DNA from: Chrysiogenales bacterium | GTDB lineage: Bacteria > Acidobacteriota > Aminicenantia > UBA2199 | DNA length: 11,085 nt | Reading direction: 5' to 3' | Assembly (NCBI GenBank): GCA_004525465.1 | Contig: SPCN01000056.1 | Location: 1-11,085, forward strand | Part shown: positions 1 through 7,786 of the stretch, one piece after another | Layout: every line of letters starts with the position of its first letter | Numbering within the stretch: the first letter of the stretch is position 1 | Notes under the pieces: generated by a model | What the model was told of the DNA's origin: nothing | Databases searched by the model: none | Seen by the model: the letters and a program-made list of their open reading frames with translations, nothing else | Translations under genes and position numbers: made by a program

Positions 1-324
1 GGCTGCATCATGCTGGGCGGCATCGTGGTCAACAACGCCATCCTGCTGGTGGACCATACCAACCTGCTGCGCCGGCGCGACAAGATGGCGGTGCGCCAGG
101 CCATCGAGGAGGCCGGGCGCCGGCGGCTGCGCCCCATCCTGTTGACCGCCTCGACGACCATCCTGGCCATGCTGCCCCTGGCCATGGGGCTGAGGGAGGG
201 GAGTGAGGCCCAGGCGCCGATGGCCCGCGCCGTGGTCGGCGGCCTGCTGAGCGCCAGCCTGATCACCCTGGTCGTCATCCCCATCATTTATTCCCTGTTC
301 GAGGGCAAAAAAGACAAGGCTTAG
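1..324 (+). CDS. RND-family efflux transporter, C-terminal fragment
   Basis: This is the 3' end of a gene that begins before the window; the reading frame is open from base 1 to a TAG stop at 322-324, giving 107 residues. It matches the last part of the inner-membrane pump of resistance-nodulation-division transporters (AcrB/HAE1-like), which use the proton gradient to drive export through a periplasmic adaptor and an outer-membrane channel. Visible hallmarks are GGIVVNNAILLVD, then an amphipathic loop rich in Arg, then EAGRRRLRPILLTASTTI, the LPLAMG segment, and the final helix GGLLSASLITLVVIPIIYSLF followed by a short charged tail. Two transmembrane helices and the connecting loops are visible. 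Substrate (drug, metal or lipid) cannot be judged from this fragment. A tripartite pump of this type implies an outer membrane. Family assignment is confident; subfamily is not. Confidence 0.93.
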   Translation, partial: GCIMLGGIVVNNAILLVDHTNLLRRRDKMAVRQAIEEAGRRRLRPILLTASTTILAMLPLAMGLREGSEAQAPMARAVVGGLLSASLITLVVIPIIYSLFEGKKDKA

Positions 325-632
325 CCGGTCGGGAGGGGAAGGGGAGACTGCCGCGGTGGCTTGTGCTCGATCTTTGGCCGCCGGAAAGTTTGAATCTCAT
401 CCCCCTGCACCTTCTCCTGGCATGAGAATAGAAGAGAAGAACGCTCCACGCTCTTCTTGAAGGATATGGGCAGGGAGTGAATTTTTACAGTGACGGATTC
501 TGCATTTGACTGCGTTCTGTTAATGTGCTAACATTTTTTAATTCATTCCGGAAAAGCCCCAGGAAATTCGAGTCCCGGTTATAGCGGCTTTCAGTTTTCC
601 TGCCCTTTTCCCAAAAGCAAGGAGAAACCATC
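325..632 (+). other. Intergenic region between the RND gene and nifJ
   Basis: These 308 bases hold no convincing gene. A weak hairpin (354-360 with 377-383, 7 bp including one G-U pair, 16-nt loop) lies 30 bases after the RND stop. A second one (430-436 with 451-457, 7 bp, 14-nt loop) lies further on. Neither is followed by a run of T, so neither is a good intrinsic terminator. The promoter for the next gene is in the second half, at 506-534. The leader after it can form two alternative pairings: 553-558 with 586-591 (6 bp), and 550-556 with 605-611 (7 bp), the latter ending 8 bases before the Shine-Dalgarno sequence. No known riboswitch was recognised. Confidence 0.6.
506..534 (+). promoter_or_regulatory. 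Probable sigma70 promoter for nifJ and the genes after it
   Basis: A -35 box TTGACT (506-511) is separated by exactly 17 bp from a -10 box TAACAT (529-534). The bases TGC directly before the -10 box give an extended -10 motif. Transcription would start near 541, leaving a leader of about 92 nt before the nifJ start codon. This is the best promoter-like sequence in the window and lies in the only long gap before the five-gene run. The call is from motif match and spacing only. Confidence 0.6.
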
Positions 633-3600
633 ATGAGCGACAAAACAGCGACCATCGACGGCAATACCGCCGCAGCCCACGTGGCCTACGCCTTCAGCGA
701 AGTGGCCGCCATTTATCCCATCACCCCCTCTTCCAACATGGGGGAATTGGCCGACGCTTGGGCGGCCGCCGGGCGAAAAAATATTTTTGATCAGGAAGTA
801 GAGGTTATCGAACTGCAGTCCGAAGGCGGCGCTTCCGGAGCCGTGCATGGGGCGCTTTCGGCCGGGTCCATGACCACGACCTTCACCGCCTCGCAAGGGC
901 TGCTGCTGATGATCCCCAACATGCACAAGATCGCCGGCGAAATGCTGCCCACGGTGTTCCACGTTTCCGCCCGTTCACTGGCCTGCCAGTCGCTCTCCAT
1001 ATTCGGCGATCATTCCGACGTCATGTCGGTGCGCAACACCGGTTTCGCCCTGGTCGCCGCCGCCTCGGTCCAGGAAACCATGGACCTGGCCGTGGTGTCG
1101 CACCTGGCCACCCTGGAGAGCAGTGTGCCCTTCCTCAATTTCTTTGATGGTTTCCGCACCTCGCACGAGATCCAGAAAGTGGAAATGATCGACTACGAAA
1201 CCATGGCCGGCCTGCTGGACATGAAGCTGGTGGAAAATTTCCGCGGCCGCGCCCTGACCCCCGACCGCCCGGTCCTGAAGGTGGGGCAGCAGACTCCCGA
1301 TGTCTATTTCCAGGGCCGTGAAACCGTGAATCCGTATTATGAGAAACTCCCCGGCATTGTACAGAAATACATGGACCAGGTGGCCAAGAAAACCGGACGG
1401 CCCTATCATTTGTTCGACTATGTCGGCCATCCCGATGCCGAAAAGATCATCGTGGCCATGGGTTCGAGTTGCGAAACCATAGAAGAAACCGTGGAATATC
1501 TGAACAAAAAAGGCGCCAAATTGGGATTGATCATTGTCCGCCTCTACCGGCCTTTTGTCCGCGAAACCTTTTACGCCGCCCTGCCGAAGTCGGTCAAAAA
1601 GATCGCCGTGCTGGACCGCACCAAGGAGCCGGGCGCCCTGGGCGAGCCCCTGTACATGGACGTGGTCACAGCCCTGGCCGACCGCAACCTGACCATCGTC
1701 GGCGGACGCTACGGCCTCAGCTCCAAGGAATTCACTCCGGCCATGGTCAAGGCGGTTTTCGATCACCTGGACGGCGCCTGTTTCCATGATTTCACCGTAG
1801 GCATCAATGATGATGTGTCCAAGCGCTCGCTCGCAATCACGGAAGACCTGTCCATTGAGAAGAGCGACACCATCAGTTGCATTTTTTGGGGCCTGGGTTC
1901 GGACGGCACCGTGGGCGCCAACAAGAATTCGATCAAGATCATCGGCGATCATACCGATATGTACGCCCAGGGGTATTTTTCCTATGACTCCAAGAAGTCG
2001 GGCGGCATCACCATCTCCTTCCTGCGTTTCGGCAAAAGCCCGATTCGCGCCCCTTACCTTTCCACTTCTGCCGTTTTCATTGCCCTGCACAACCCGGCCT
2101 ACATCGGGCGCTACGACGTGCTTAAGGGGATCAAGCCCGGCGGCACCTTCCTGCTCAATTCCGAGTGGAGCAACGATGAGGTATTCGAACACTTGACCCG
2201 CGACATGCAGGAAACCATCATTGCCAAGAAAATTAAGTTTTTCAATATCAACGCCCTGAAGATATCCGAAGCGGTCGGACTGGGCAAGCGCATCAACTCG
2301 GTCATGCAGGCCGCTTTCTTCAAGATCTCAGGCGTGCTGCCCGGGGATGAGGCCATCAAGCTGATCAAGGATTCGATCAAAAAAACCTATGAGAAAAAAG
2401 GCGAAAAGATCGTCACCATGAATTGGGACGCGGTTGACCGCACCAGCGCCGCCCTGCAGCAGATCGAGGTTCCGTCCACCGTGCAGGAGATCAAAGGATC
2501 GGCCCCGGTGCCCAAGCTGATCGCTGACAGCGCTCCCGAATTCGCCCGCAGCGTTATAGAAAAAATGATGCATCTGCAGGGCGATTCCATCCCGGTTTCG
2601 CAGATGCCGCTGGACGGCAAGGTGCCCACCGCCACCGCCAAACTGGAAAAGCGCGGCATCGCCCCGCAGGTTCCGCGATGGCTGAGCGAGAACTGCATCC
2701 AGTGCAACCAATGCTCGCTGGTATGCCCGCACGCGGCGATCCGCGCCAAGCAGATCGAACCGGCGCAACTGGCCAAAGCCCCGGCCGCTTTCAAAACCGT
2801 CAAATCCATAACCAAGAACGAGAAAAAACTGGAATACAAGATACAGGTCTACATCGAGGACTGCACGGGCTGCGGCAACTGCGTCCATGTCTGCCCGGCC
2901 AAGACCAAAGCCCTGGAGTTCCGCCCCATCGAGGACGAACGCCGGACCGGCGAGGATGAAAACGTCGAGTTCTTCGAAAATCTTCCCGATAACATCATGG
3001 ACGGCACTTCCATCGCCCAGTTCAAGGGCGTGCAATTCCGCAAACCCATGTTCGAATTTTCTGGCGCCTGCGCCGGCTGCGGAGAAACCCCCTATGTCAA
3101 GTTGGTTTCCCAGCTGTTTGGCGAACGGATGATCGTGGCCAACGCCACCGGCTGTTCCTCCATTTACAGCGGCACTTTTCCCACCACTCCCTATTGCGTG
3201 AACAAGGAAGGGCAAGGTCCGGCCTGGGCCAATTCCCTGTTCGAGGACAACGCCGAATACGGTTTGGGCATGCGCCTGGCCGTGGACTCCAACCGCAAGC
3301 AGCTGCGCTATACCATAGACCGCCTGCTCACAGCCGGAACCGACAAGGTCCTGGAAGCGGCATTAAAAAAATGCCTTGAGTTGTGGGACCGCAATGGTGA
3401 CGATGCCCAGGCGGCGGCCAAAGCGGTGAAAAACCTCCTTGCCGGCATTTTAAAATCGGCTGCGGCTGAAAAGCAGTCCTTACTGCGCAAGATCGCCGAA
3501 CTTCAGGACTACCTGGTTGACAAATCGGTCTGGTGCATCGGCGGCGACGGCTGGGCTTATGATATCGGCTACGGCGGCCTGGACCATGTGCTGGCCACCG

Positions 3601-4166
3601 GAAAGAACGTAAATGTGCTGGTGCTGGACACCGAACTCTATTCCAACACCGGCGGCCAGGCGTCCAAAGCCACGTCTTTGTCGGCTGTGGCCCAGTTCGC
3701 TTCAGCCGGCAAGCGCACCGGCAAAAAAGACCTGGGCTTGATGTTCATGAGCTACGGTTACATTTATGTGGCGTCCGTAGCCCTGGGCGCCAACATGAAC
3801 CAGGTGGTCAAGGCCTTTCAGGAGGCCGAAGCATATCCCGGACCTTCCATCATTATCGCCTACTCTCCCTGCATCATGCACGGCATCGATATGGGCTATT
3901 CCATCGCGGAGGAAAAGCGGGCCGTGCAATCCGGCTATTGGCCGCTCTATCGTTACAACCCGGCTTTGGCCGGGGAAGGCAAAAATCCTTTTGTCTACGA
4001 AAGCAAGGATCCCACCCTCAGCCTGCAGGACTTCCTGGCCAAGGAGATCCGTTTCTCCACCCTCAAGCTGCAATTCCCTGATATCGCCGACCGCTTGTAT
4101 GAGCAGGCCGTGGACTTCAAAAAGGGCAAGCATGAATATTATAAGAAATTGAGCGAATTGAAATAG
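633..4166 (+). CDS. nifJ: Pyruvate:ferredoxin (flavodoxin) oxidoreductase, single-chain
   Basis: This 1177-residue enzyme oxidatively decarboxylates pyruvate with CoA to acetyl-CoA and CO2, passing electrons to ferredoxin or flavodoxin in the cytoplasm. The ATG at 633 follows AAGGAG (619-624) by 8 nt. The N-terminal domain has YPITPSS (28-34) with T31, E64 and R114 at the positions used for cofactor and substrate binding in the Desulfovibrio africanus enzyme. Two ferredoxin-type [4Fe-4S] motifs follow: C688/C691/C694/C698 and C744/C747/C750/C754. The proximal cluster ligands are visible as C813 and C816 (CAGCGETPY), C841 (NATGCSS) and C1080 (YSPCIMHG). Thiamine diphosphate/Mg binding is shown by GDGWAYDIG from residue 971 to N1005 in YSNTGGQ. 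All expected cofactor ligands are present. The protein ends soon after the TPP domain, so the C-terminal extension known from D. africanus (1232 residues) appears absent. No break or frameshift was seen. Confidence 0.97.
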   Translation: MSDKTATIDGNTAAAHVAYAFSEVAAIYPITPSSNMGELADAWAAAGRKNIFDQEVEVIELQSEGGASGAVHGALSAGSMTTTFTASQGLLLMIPNMHKIAGEMLPTVFHVSARSLACQSLSIFGDHSDVMSVRNTGFALVAAASVQETMDLAVVSHLATLESSVPFLNFFDGFRTSHEIQKVEMIDYETMAGLLDMKLVENFRGRALTPDRPVLKVGQQTPDVYFQGRETVNPYYEKLPGIVQKYMDQVAKKTGRPYHLFDYVGHPDAEKIIVAMGSSCETIEETVEYLNKKGAKLGLIIVRLYRPFVRETFYAALPKSVKKIAVLDRTKEPGALGEPLYMDVVTALADRNLTIVGGRYGLSSKEFTPAMVKAVFDHLDGACFHDFTVGINDDVSKRSLAITEDLSIEKSDTISCIFWGLGSDGTVGANKNSIKIIGDHTDMYAQGYFSYDSKKSGGITISFLRFGKSPIRAPYLSTSAVFIALHNPAYIGRYDVLKGIKPGGTFLLNSEWSNDEVFEHLTRDMQETIIAKKIKFFNINALKISEAVGLGKRINSVMQAAFFKISGVLPGDEAIKLIKDSIKKTYEKKGEKIVTMNWDAVDRTSAALQQIEVPSTVQEIKGSAPVPKLIADSAPEFARSVIEKMMHLQGDSIPVSQMPLDGKVPTATAKLEKRGIAPQVPRWLSENCIQCNQCSLVCPHAAIRAKQIEPAQLAKAPAAFKTVKSITKNEKKLEYKIQVYIEDCTGCGNCVHVCPAKTKALEFRPIEDERRTGEDENVEFFENLPDNIMDGTSIAQFKGVQFRKPMFEFSGACAGCGETPYVKLVSQLFGERMIVANATGCSSIYSGTFPTTPYCVNKEGQGPAWANSLFEDNAEYGLGMRLAVDSNRKQLRYTIDRLLTAGTDKVLEAALKKCLELWDRNGDDAQAAAKAVKNLLAGILKSAAAEKQSLLRKIAELQDYLVDKSVWCIGGDGWAYDIGYGGLDHVLATGKNVNVLVLDTELYSNTGGQASKATSLSAVAQFASAGKRTGKKDLGLMFMSYGYIYVASVALGANMNQVVKAFQEAEAYPGPSIIIAYSPCIMHGIDMGYSIAEEKRAVQSGYWPLYRYNPALAGEGKNPFVYESKDPTLSLQDFLAKEIRFSTLKLQFPDIADRLYEQAVDFKKGKHEYYKKLSELK

Positions 4167-4194
4167 GCGCTTCCGACGGATCAAGGTACGCATC

Positions 4195-4815
4195 ATGGCC
4201 GTGGAAATTCAGAAGATCGATCTGAGCCATCCTCACAAGCGACTGCTGCAGCATGCCGCCAACATCCTGAAAAACGGCGGCCTGATCGTATATCCCACTG
4301 ACACGATCTACGGCCTGGGCGCCGACCTGATCAACAAGGGAGCCATAGAGAGGATCTTCAAACTGAAAAAAACTTCCAGGCAGAAGCTGCTCAGCTTCAT
4401 TTGCCCGGACCTGGCCGCGGTCGCGGAATGGGCTTATGTTCCCACCAGCGCTTACCGTGTCCTGCGCCGCGTTACACCGGGCAAATACACCTTTGTTTTG
4501 CGCGCCAGCAAACTGGTCCCAAAAATACTTCTGCAAAAGCGGCCCACGGTGGGAGTGCGTATCCCGGATTCGGCGGTAGCTCTGGGCCTGGTCCGCGAAC
4601 TCGGCAGGCCTCTGCTTTCCACCTCGGTGCCGCAGGGCGAAGACGATTATTTTACCGATCCCCTGGTGATCGCCGAAACCTTTCGCCATGACATCGATCT
4701 GATCCTGGATGCCGGCATTCTGGCCAACCTGCCTTCAACAATCGTGGACCTGAGCGGTCCGGCTCCGGCGATCATCCGTCTCGGGTCCGGGGCCTGCGAA
4801 CCGTTCGGGTTGTGA
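4195..4815 (+). CDS. yciO: YciO-type protein of the Sua5/YrdC/YwlC family
   Basis: This 206-residue protein has the YrdC fold: an early GGLIVYPTDTIYGLG (about 28-42) for nucleotide/substrate binding, then PGKYTFVLRA, KRPTVGVRIP and a closing STIVDLSGPAPAIIRLGSG. The length (206) and the segments CPDLAAVAEWAYV and PLLSTSVPQ match E. coli YciO better than TsaC. The family makes threonylcarbamoyl-AMP from threonine, bicarbonate and ATP for the t6A37 tRNA modification. True TsaC/Sua5 proteins carry a K-x-R motif and an S-x-N motif. Here the equivalent places read LKKTSRQK and STSVPQG, so both appear altered, as in YciO. Its role in t6A is therefore uncertain. The ATG at 4195 follows AAGG (4183-4186) by 8 nt, and the gap from nifJ is only 28 nt, so co-transcription is likely. 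Family confidence is high, subfamily good, reaction uncertain. Confidence 0.87.
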   Translation: MAVEIQKIDLSHPHKRLLQHAANILKNGGLIVYPTDTIYGLGADLINKGAIERIFKLKKTSRQKLLSFICPDLAAVAEWAYVPTSAYRVLRRVTPGKYTFVLRASKLVPKILLQKRPTVGVRIPDSAVALGLVRELGRPLLSTSVPQGEDDYFTDPLVIAETFRHDIDLILDAGILANLPSTIVDLSGPAPAIIRLGSGACEPFGL

Positions 4816-4840
4816 TCCGGGCGCAGGCCGATGATTTGGA

Positions 4841-4869
4841 TTGCATTTCATTTGCAAGCGGTATAAAAT
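4841..4869 (+). promoter_or_regulatory. Possible internal promoter before pgsA
   Basis: The short gap before the preferred pgsA start contains TATAAA (4862-4867, continuing AAT) with TTGCAT (4841-4846) 15 bp upstream. The -10 is good but the spacing is shorter than the usual 16-18 bp. The same short region is AT-richer than the flanking coding sequence. It could let pgsA and its downstream genes be expressed apart from nifJ. Low confidence. Confidence 0.3.
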
Positions 4870-4883
4870 TGAATAGGGTAAAA

Positions 4884-5423
4884 ATGACAACAGCCAATAT
4901 AATCACTATTGTTCGCATCGTCATGGTTCCTTTTGTTCTGGTCATACTGCTGACCGAGATGCAGAACAAAGAGATCATCGCTTTTACGATCTTTGTCATT
5001 GCCGCCGTCACCGATTCGCTTGATGGCTATATCGCCAGAAGGTTGAATGAAGTCAGCGCCCTGGGCAAATTCCTCGATCCCCTGGCCGACAAGCTCCTGG
5101 TTACCGCGGCCTTGATCGCCCTGGTTTACCTGCAGGAGGTGGAAACCTGGGTGGCTGCCATCATCATCCTGCGCGAATTGTTCATTTCGGCCTTCCGTTT
5201 TTATTTTTTGATCAACAACGCCTCCTTTTCGGCCTCCGTTCCCGCCAAGCTGAAAACTACGTTTCAAATCGTGGCCCTGTCAATTCTGATCATCTGCCGC
5301 AAGCTTCCCTTTGCCGATCAATTGTATATATTGGGGACCGCAGTTCTTTATTTCGCGGTTTTTTTGACTGTTTACAGCGGTGCTGAATACGTCATTCGCA
5401 TCAGCCGTTCTGTCAAAGAATAG
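4884..5423 (+). CDS. pgsA: CDP-diacylglycerol--glycerol-3-phosphate 3-phosphatidyltransferase
   Basis: PgsA makes phosphatidylglycerophosphate from CDP-diacylglycerol and glycerol-3-phosphate in the inner membrane, the committed step to phosphatidylglycerol and cardiolipin. The protein (179 residues from the chosen start; E. coli PgsA is 182) is hydrophobic, with several membrane helices. It carries the complete CDP-alcohol phosphotransferase signature D-x2-D-G-x2-A-R-x8-G-x3-D-x3-D, with D44, D47, D65 and D69 as the metal-binding/catalytic aspartates. The ATG at 4884 is preferred: the protein then begins MTTANIITIVRI, as is typical of the family, and AGGG lies at 4875-4878. An in-frame GTG at 4812 would add 24 residues with no family resemblance and overlap the previous gene. 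Other CDP-alcohol transferases remain possible, but the N-terminus and size fit PgsA best. Confidence 0.88.
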   Translation: MTTANIITIVRIVMVPFVLVILLTEMQNKEIIAFTIFVIAAVTDSLDGYIARRLNEVSALGKFLDPLADKLLVTAALIALVYLQEVETWVAAIIILRELFISAFRFYFLINNASFSASVPAKLKTTFQIVALSILIICRKLPFADQLYILGTAVLYFAVFLTVYSGAEYVIRISRSVKE

Positions 5424-5425
5424 CC

Positions 5426-6379
5426 ATGCCTTATCCGAAATACCGGCCGCTGAATAAAAAAAAGCTGAAAACCATTTCCATCACCGAGCGCAGCTCTCTG
5501 GTCCATTTGCAAGATTTCCCCCGACCGTATCTCCCCGGCGCCGACTTCAAATCATTCATAGATTCTTTGCCTCCATATCTCGCCGCCAAAGACCTGCGCG
5601 AGTTAACCGACCTGCTGGGCGAGGCCCGCATTAAGAATAAACCCATTATTTGGGGCATGGGTGCCCATTTGGTCAAACTGGGCCTGGGCCCGCTGGTCAT
5701 CGACCTGATGCAGCGCGGCTGGATCTCAGCCATCGCCACCAATGGCGCTATGATGATCCATGATTTTGAGATCGCCCTGGCCGGTCGCACCTCTGAGGAT
5801 GTCGCCGCAAATCTTCTCCAGGGGAATTACGGCAACACCGAAGAAACCGGGCTATTTTTAAATCTTGCTCTCAAGGAGGGTTTGACCAAGAACATGGGGG
5901 CCGGGGAGGCTGTGGGCTACTACCTGATCCAGGCCAAACTGCCGCACCTGGAACAGAGTATTCTTTTCAACGCTTACAAACTGAATATCCCGGTCACCAT
6001 CCACCCGGCCATCGGCACCGACTTCATCCATTACCACCCGATGTTCTCCGGTGAGATCACCGGGGCGCTGGCCGAAAAGGATTTTTATCTGCTGGCCTCC
6101 ATTGTCTCCGAATTGAGCCAGGGAGGAGTATTTTTGAATATAGGTTCGGCGGTTATTCTGCCCGAAGTGTTTCTCAAAGCCGTTGCTTTCTGTTCCGCTC
6201 TGGGGATTTCCCTGGGAGAATTCCATACCGCTGTCTTCGATTTCAACCGCCATTACCGGCCTTTTGAGAATGTCTGCAAGCGGCCGGTAGCCCGGGGCGG
6301 CAAGGGATTTTATTTTGTCGGTCATCATGAGGTCATGATCCCGCTGCTGGCGGCCATGATCCTGACCAAGCAGACCTAG
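5426..6379 (+). CDS. Deoxyhypusine-synthase-like protein, function unknown
   Basis: This 317-residue soluble protein resembles bacterial proteins distantly related to deoxyhypusine synthase (NAD-binding, Rossmann-like fold). Recognisable segments are WGMGAHLVKLGL (76-87), ATNGAMMIHDFEIALAG (104-120), TSEDVA (122-127), IPVTIHPAIGTD (188-199), GGVFLNIGSAVILPEVFLKA (233-252), HYRP (276-279) and GKGFYFVGHHEVMIPLLA (292-309). The IPV-x3-PA-x2-TD stretch is what recalls deoxyhypusine synthases. Bacteria generally lack the eIF5A substrate, so the archaeal/eukaryotic reaction is not inferred. A polyamine-related or other NAD-dependent transfer is conceivable but unproven. K293 in the GGKGF stretch, before GHHE (299-302), is a candidate active-site lysine. 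The start codon lies 2 nt after the pgsA stop with no clear Shine-Dalgarno sequence, which suggests translational coupling to pgsA. Homology was judged by eye only. Confidence 0.68.
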   Translation: MPYPKYRPLNKKKLKTISITERSSLVHLQDFPRPYLPGADFKSFIDSLPPYLAAKDLRELTDLLGEARIKNKPIIWGMGAHLVKLGLGPLVIDLMQRGWISAIATNGAMMIHDFEIALAGRTSEDVAANLLQGNYGNTEETGLFLNLALKEGLTKNMGAGEAVGYYLIQAKLPHLEQSILFNAYKLNIPVTIHPAIGTDFIHYHPMFSGEITGALAEKDFYLLASIVSELSQGGVFLNIGSAVILPEVFLKAVAFCSALGISLGEFHTAVFDFNRHYRPFENVCKRPVARGGKGFYFVGHHEVMIPLLAAMILTKQT

Positions 6380-6396
6380 ATTCCGACTCTCCGTCC

Positions 6397-7701
6397 ATGG
6401 AAATCCACCATGATTTTTTCCCGCTCGCGGACAAGCTGCGCCCGGGAAACCTTGGCGAATTTGAGGGACAGGAACACCTAACCGGCCGCCAAAAGATCGT
6501 TCAAGCCCTGGTGCAGAGCAAGAATCTCGCCTCCATGATCTTCTGGGGACCGCCGGGCACGGGCAAGACCACCCTGGCCCGCATCCTGGTCAGGGAAACC
6601 GGCTACCCGGCCGCCGAATTTTCGGCCACCGTCTCCGGGATCGCCGAGATCAAAAAAATCATGGAAAAATCCAAGGCTGCCCGCAATGATCAAGGCAAAC
6701 CGCTGGTGCTGTTCGTCGACGAGATCCATCATTTCAACCGCAGCGTCCAGGATGCGTTTTTGCCGTACGTGGAGCGCGGCGATGTCATCCTGCTGGGGAC
6801 CACCACCGAGAACCCGGCCTACAAGATCAACCGGGCCCTGCTTTCGCGCCTGAAGATCCTGGAATTGTTTCCTCTGAAAAATGAGCACCTGGCCAACATC
6901 CTTAACCGCGCCCTGGCCTTCATCCATGAAAAAGGCAGCGCTGATCTCCGTTTCACGCCCGAGGCCGAAGCGGTGGTCATCGGTTACAGCAACGGCGACA
7001 GCCGCCGTTTGCTCAACCTGGTGGAGATTGTTTTGCAGACGGCGGACCACTCCGAACCTGTGGGTGAAACATTCGTGCTCGATGTCATCCAGAATAAAGT
7101 GGCCGGCTATGACCGCAGCGGCGACGACCGCTACCAGTATATTTCCGCATTGCACAAGAGTGTGCGCAATTCCGACGTCGATGCCTCGCTGTTCTGGTTG
7201 TACCGCATGCTGGAAGGGGGCGAGGATCCGTTGTATATACTCCGGCGCATGGTGCGCATGGCCGTCGAAGATATCGGCCTGGCTGATCCCGAGGCGCTGC
7301 GCCTCTGCCTGAGCGCCAAGCAGGCCTACGAATTCCTCGGTTCTCCCGAAGGCGATCTGTTCCTGACCGAGGCGGCCGTCTACCTGGCCCTGGCCCCTAA
7401 AAGCAACGCCCTCTACCGCAGCGACGGAAAAATGAAGGAGATCGCCGAAAAATACAAGCTCCTGCCCGTGCCTCTGCAGATCGTCAATCCCGACAACTTT
7501 ATCGCTGCCGGCAAGGGGGCCGGCAAGGATTACATTTATGCCCACGACTGCCCTGAAAAAACTTCTTTGTTGCCTACTCTGCCCGCTGGGGTATTGGAGC
7601 GCGGGTTTTACGAGCCCAGCGGCATGGGTTTTGAAAAAAACATCCGTGAGCGCCTGGCCTATTGGAAGAAGATCAAGGACGAGCTCAAAAAGAAGAAATA
7701 G
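6397..7701 (+). CDS. rarA: Replication-associated recombination protein A (RarA/MgsA, AAA+ ATPase)
   Basis: RarA is a cytoplasmic AAA+ ATPase of the clamp-loader clade that acts at stalled or damaged replication forks. It is related to eukaryotic Mgs1/WRNIP1. This 434-residue protein has the family length and order: PLADKLRPGNLGEFEGQEHL at the N-terminus, Walker A GPPGTGKTT (51-59), Walker B LFVDEIHHF (DE at 108-109), QDAFLPYVE, the sensor-1 region GTTTENP (134-140) and the LLSRL arginine-finger region (148-152). A lid domain and the C-terminal tetramerisation part with MAVEDIGLADPEAL and VYLALAPKSNALY follow. The start at 6397 places the conserved N-terminal segment at the usual distance. 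The upstream Shine-Dalgarno sequence is poor and the gap from the previous gene is 17 nt, so it is probably read from the same transcript. All catalytic motifs are intact. Confidence 0.95.
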   Translation: MEIHHDFFPLADKLRPGNLGEFEGQEHLTGRQKIVQALVQSKNLASMIFWGPPGTGKTTLARILVRETGYPAAEFSATVSGIAEIKKIMEKSKAARNDQGKPLVLFVDEIHHFNRSVQDAFLPYVERGDVILLGTTTENPAYKINRALLSRLKILELFPLKNEHLANILNRALAFIHEKGSADLRFTPEAEAVVIGYSNGDSRRLLNLVEIVLQTADHSEPVGETFVLDVIQNKVAGYDRSGDDRYQYISALHKSVRNSDVDASLFWLYRMLEGGEDPLYILRRMVRMAVEDIGLADPEALRLCLSAKQAYEFLGSPEGDLFLTEAAVYLALAPKSNALYRSDGKMKEIAEKYKLLPVPLQIVNPDNFIAAGKGAGKDYIYAHDCPEKTSLLPTLPAGVLERGFYEPSGMGFEKNIRERLAYWKKIKDELKKKK

Positions 7702-7703
7702 GC

Positions 7704-7738
7704 AATCGGTGAACGGTTGACGGTGTATGGTTCATGGC
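7704..7738 (+). repeat. Five imperfect 7-bp tandem repeats
   Basis: The bases read as five consecutive heptamers: AATCGGT, GAACGGT, TGACGGT, GTATGGT, TCATGGC. The consensus is NNAYGGY, with the first unit differing at one place. They begin 2 nt after the rarA stop codon and overlap the left terminal inverted repeat of the larger element. Confidence 0.7.
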
Positions 7739-7786
7739 AAGAGAAAGCAAAGCACAAAATTCCCAGCACTAAATTCCAAACAAGCA

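Noticed and set aside
430..457. Inverted repeat as terminator of the RND gene
   Set aside because: Only 7 bp with a 14-nt loop and no T-run after it.
975..2192. A 405-codon open frame on the - strand opposite nifJ
   Set aside because: It is antisense to a fully conserved PFOR, its translation shows no family features and is rich in residues expected from reading GC-rich codons backwards. It is a shadow.
2328..3215. A 295-codon open frame on the - strand opposite nifJ
   Set aside because: Same reason: antisense to the conserved ferredoxin-domain region, with no recognisable motifs.
4812..4883. GTG start giving a 24-residue longer PgsA that overlaps the YciO-type gene
   Set aside because: The added residues do not resemble PgsA N-termini, while ATG 4884 has an AGGG upstream and gives the family-typical start.
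6478..7545. A 355-codon open frame on the - strand opposite rarA
   Set aside because: It lies wholly inside rarA, which has all its motifs; the antisense translation resembles no known protein.
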